Source: Coprobacillus sp. CAG:826 (GTDB lineage Bacteria; Bacillota_I; Bacilli_A; RFN20; CAG-826). From it: a DNA stretch of 40,005 bases. Made by a program: the position numbers and the translations under genes. Of this stretch, positions 39,960 to 40,005 are shown piece by piece (position 1 is the stretch's first letter; every line of letters begins with the position of its first letter). The stretch lies in contig FR897020.1 in assembly GCA_000437235.1 (NCBI GenBank), positions 1 through 40,005 of the forward strand, in the 5' to 3' direction. The notes beneath the pieces were generated by a model. It was not told the DNA's origin and ran no database searches. It was given only the letters and a program-made list of their open reading frames with translations.

Positions 39960-40005
39960 TTATTCAATTAATCCAGAAAGCGATTTAAAAATTCTTCTAG
40001 AGGAA
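39960..40005 (-). CDS. 3' end of a CDS cut by the window edge
   Basis: An open minus-strand frame enters from the right edge and ends in TAA at 39960-39962, giving a 14-residue tail (SSRRIFKSLSGLIE). Convergence on the shared terminator supports a real gene, but no product can be named. Confidence 0.35.
   Translation of the reverse strand, partial: SSRRIFKSLSGLIE

Overview
The window is AT-rich DNA with dense genes, clear Shine-Dalgarno sites, TTGACA/TATAAT-type promoters and many intrinsic terminators. It suggests a low-GC Bacillota genome of the class Bacilli, probably an Erysipelotrichia-like or related gut lineage; this assignment is inference. Supporting signs are the RNA polymerase delta subunit next to argS, a CotJ spore-coat locus, ribitol-phosphate (TarI/TarJ) genes, the MEP-pathway gene ispF, a class A penicillin-binding protein and the standard genetic code. 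I see no prophage, transposase, CRISPR array or rRNA.

Layout. 1-7500 is an accessory part: a GtrA/zinc-ribbon pair, a small membrane protein, a TetR-ABC-permease-membrane flavodoxin operon, a nitroreductase, and a MATE efflux gene with a palindromic operator and an attenuator-like leader. 7500-9300 is a large secreted LamG surface protein. 9500-13200 holds tRNA-Leu(CAA), a DUF368 (PopT-like) undecaprenyl-phosphate transporter, a PepF oligopeptidase and two small unknown genes. 13236-14240 is a spore-coat pair in which CotJA and CotJB appear fused, followed by CotJC. tRNA-Thr/Val, a structured intergenic region and a cold-shock gene come next. 15266-18740 has ychF, ispF and a convergent PBP1A. 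18861-22164 is a DUF1934-argS-rpoE-fba cluster, resembling the Bacillus ywiB-argS-rpoE order. 22260-25221 has a DHH phosphoesterase (NrnA-like), a CysQ-like phosphatase, a possible YutH-like protein and a convergent NifU-like protein. 25366-27398 has LicD and a surface protein. 27443-28821 is an SPFH (band 7) protein whose leader looks like a yybP-ykoY (Mn2+) riboswitch. 29126-33845 has uridine kinase, five tRNAs, and the operon tarI-tarJ-S1 protein-pgi. The remainder has a HAD hydrolase, gpmI, a second M3 peptidase, tRNA-Leu(GAG) and a GT4 glycosyltransferase.

Themes. Cell-envelope building recurs (PBP1A, DUF368, LicD, TarI/TarJ, GT4, GtrA), as does central glycolysis (fba, pgi, gpmI). A manganese thread is possible: an Mn2+-type riboswitch, an Mn-catalase-like CotJC and a phosphoglycerate mutase of the Mn-dependent type. 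The best candidates for something undescribed are the Mn2+-type riboswitch in front of an SPFH gene, the CotJA-CotJB fusion, and a probable TetR regulon that joins the ABC/flavodoxin operon to the MATE pump.
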